64,000 nucleotides of DNA from Actinomycetes bacterium (GTDB lineage Bacteria; Actinomycetota; Thermoleophilia; BMS3ABIN01), in NCBI GenBank assembly GCA_021791195.1, contig JAJYXB010000019.1, forward strand, positions 1 through 64,000, given 5' to 3'. Under the pieces are notes generated by a model. The model was not told where the DNA came from, made no database searches, and saw nothing but the letters and a program-made list of their open reading frames with translations. The stretch's first letter is position 1; each line of letters begins with the position of its first letter. The position numbers were made by a program, and so were the translations under genes. Shown here piece by piece: positions 63,914 to 64,000 of the stretch.

Positions 63914-64000
63914 GACTCTGTTTCCTGCTGGAGGGCGCCGCCTGGCGTGGCCGGACGCGCCGCCGCCGCCTTCAGAACCTCGCGGATGTCCACACCTGCG
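63910..64000 (-). CDS. C-terminal end of a gene coupled to the FAD/NAD subunit
   Basis: Only the last 30 residues are visible (ending ALQQETES, stop TGA 63912-63910), overlapping the next ATG as ATGA. In related operons this position holds a 4Fe-4S beta subunit (HydB/AsrA type). Too short to identify. Confidence 0.7.
   Translation of the reverse strand, partial: AGVDIREVLKAAAARPATPGGALQQETES

Overview
The window is GC-rich DNA from what looks like a sulfite/sulfate-reducing Gram-positive-type bacterium, most likely a deep-branching actinobacterial lineage. This rests on the division set (FtsA together with SepF, DivIVA, YggT and MraZ), a C4-type DksA-like protein, leaderless-looking promoters and a complete dissimilatory sulfite reductase (Dsr) locus. 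The phylum is inferred from gene content, not from a marker phylogeny.

Almost everything lies on the minus strand. From the left edge: (1) a pyrimidine operon read right to left as pyrR-pyrB-pyrC-carA-carB (0-6.7 kb), headed by a PyrR-type attenuator leader. (2) A region that looks poorer in GC (about 6.7-12.4 kb) with a small membrane protein and a very large secreted multidomain protein. (3) Acetyl-CoA synthetase and a DUF362/ferredoxin protein (12.4-16.1 kb), then a plus-strand BPL-N-type glutamine-amidotransferase-like gene that converges on the Dsr locus.

(4) The Dsr locus (17.9-33.7 kb) in transcription order: dsrN (siroheme amidase-type), a HEAT-like protein, [tandem promoters], dsrM, dsrC, dsrK, a two-heme dsrJ, dsrA, dsrB, dsrD, dsrL, [terminator], a second dsrA, a second dsrB, a second dsrL, [promoter], dsrE, dsrF, dsrH, [terminator]. 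It combines DsrD (a marker of the reductive pathway) with DsrL and DsrEFH (classically linked to sulfur oxidation). It carries two complete DsrAB sets, each with its own DsrL flavoprotein. It lacks dsrO and dsrP and has a DsrJ that stops before its third heme motif. This is the most unusual part of the window. A plausible working model is NAD(P)H -> DsrL -> DsrAB reduction of sulfite, DsrC as the sulfur carrier, DsrMK(J) for membrane-linked reduction of the DsrC product, and DsrEFH for sulfur relay.

(5) A TPR membrane protein, rluD, lspA, a DksA-like gene and a DUF167 gene (33.8-38.4 kb). (6) A long division and cell-wall (dcw) cluster (38.4-59.1 kb), in transcription order mraZ-rsmH-ftsL-ftsI-[inverted-repeat element]-murF-mraY-murD-ftsW-murG-murC-murB-ftsQ-ftsA-ftsZ-[terminator]-pgeF-yggS-sepF-proC-yggT-divIVA. 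murE is missing from its usual place between ftsI and murF, where a perfect 30-bp inverted-repeat element sits instead. FtsA and MurD each carry in-frame peptide repeats.

(7) The right end (59.3-64 kb) holds a methyltransferase, a TPR protein, a PAP2 phosphatase (plus strand), a prepilin peptidase, a metallo-beta-lactamase-fold hydrolase, and a FAD/NAD/[2Fe-2S] electron-transfer subunit with the end of its upstream partner. No tRNA, rRNA or CRISPR array was recognised.
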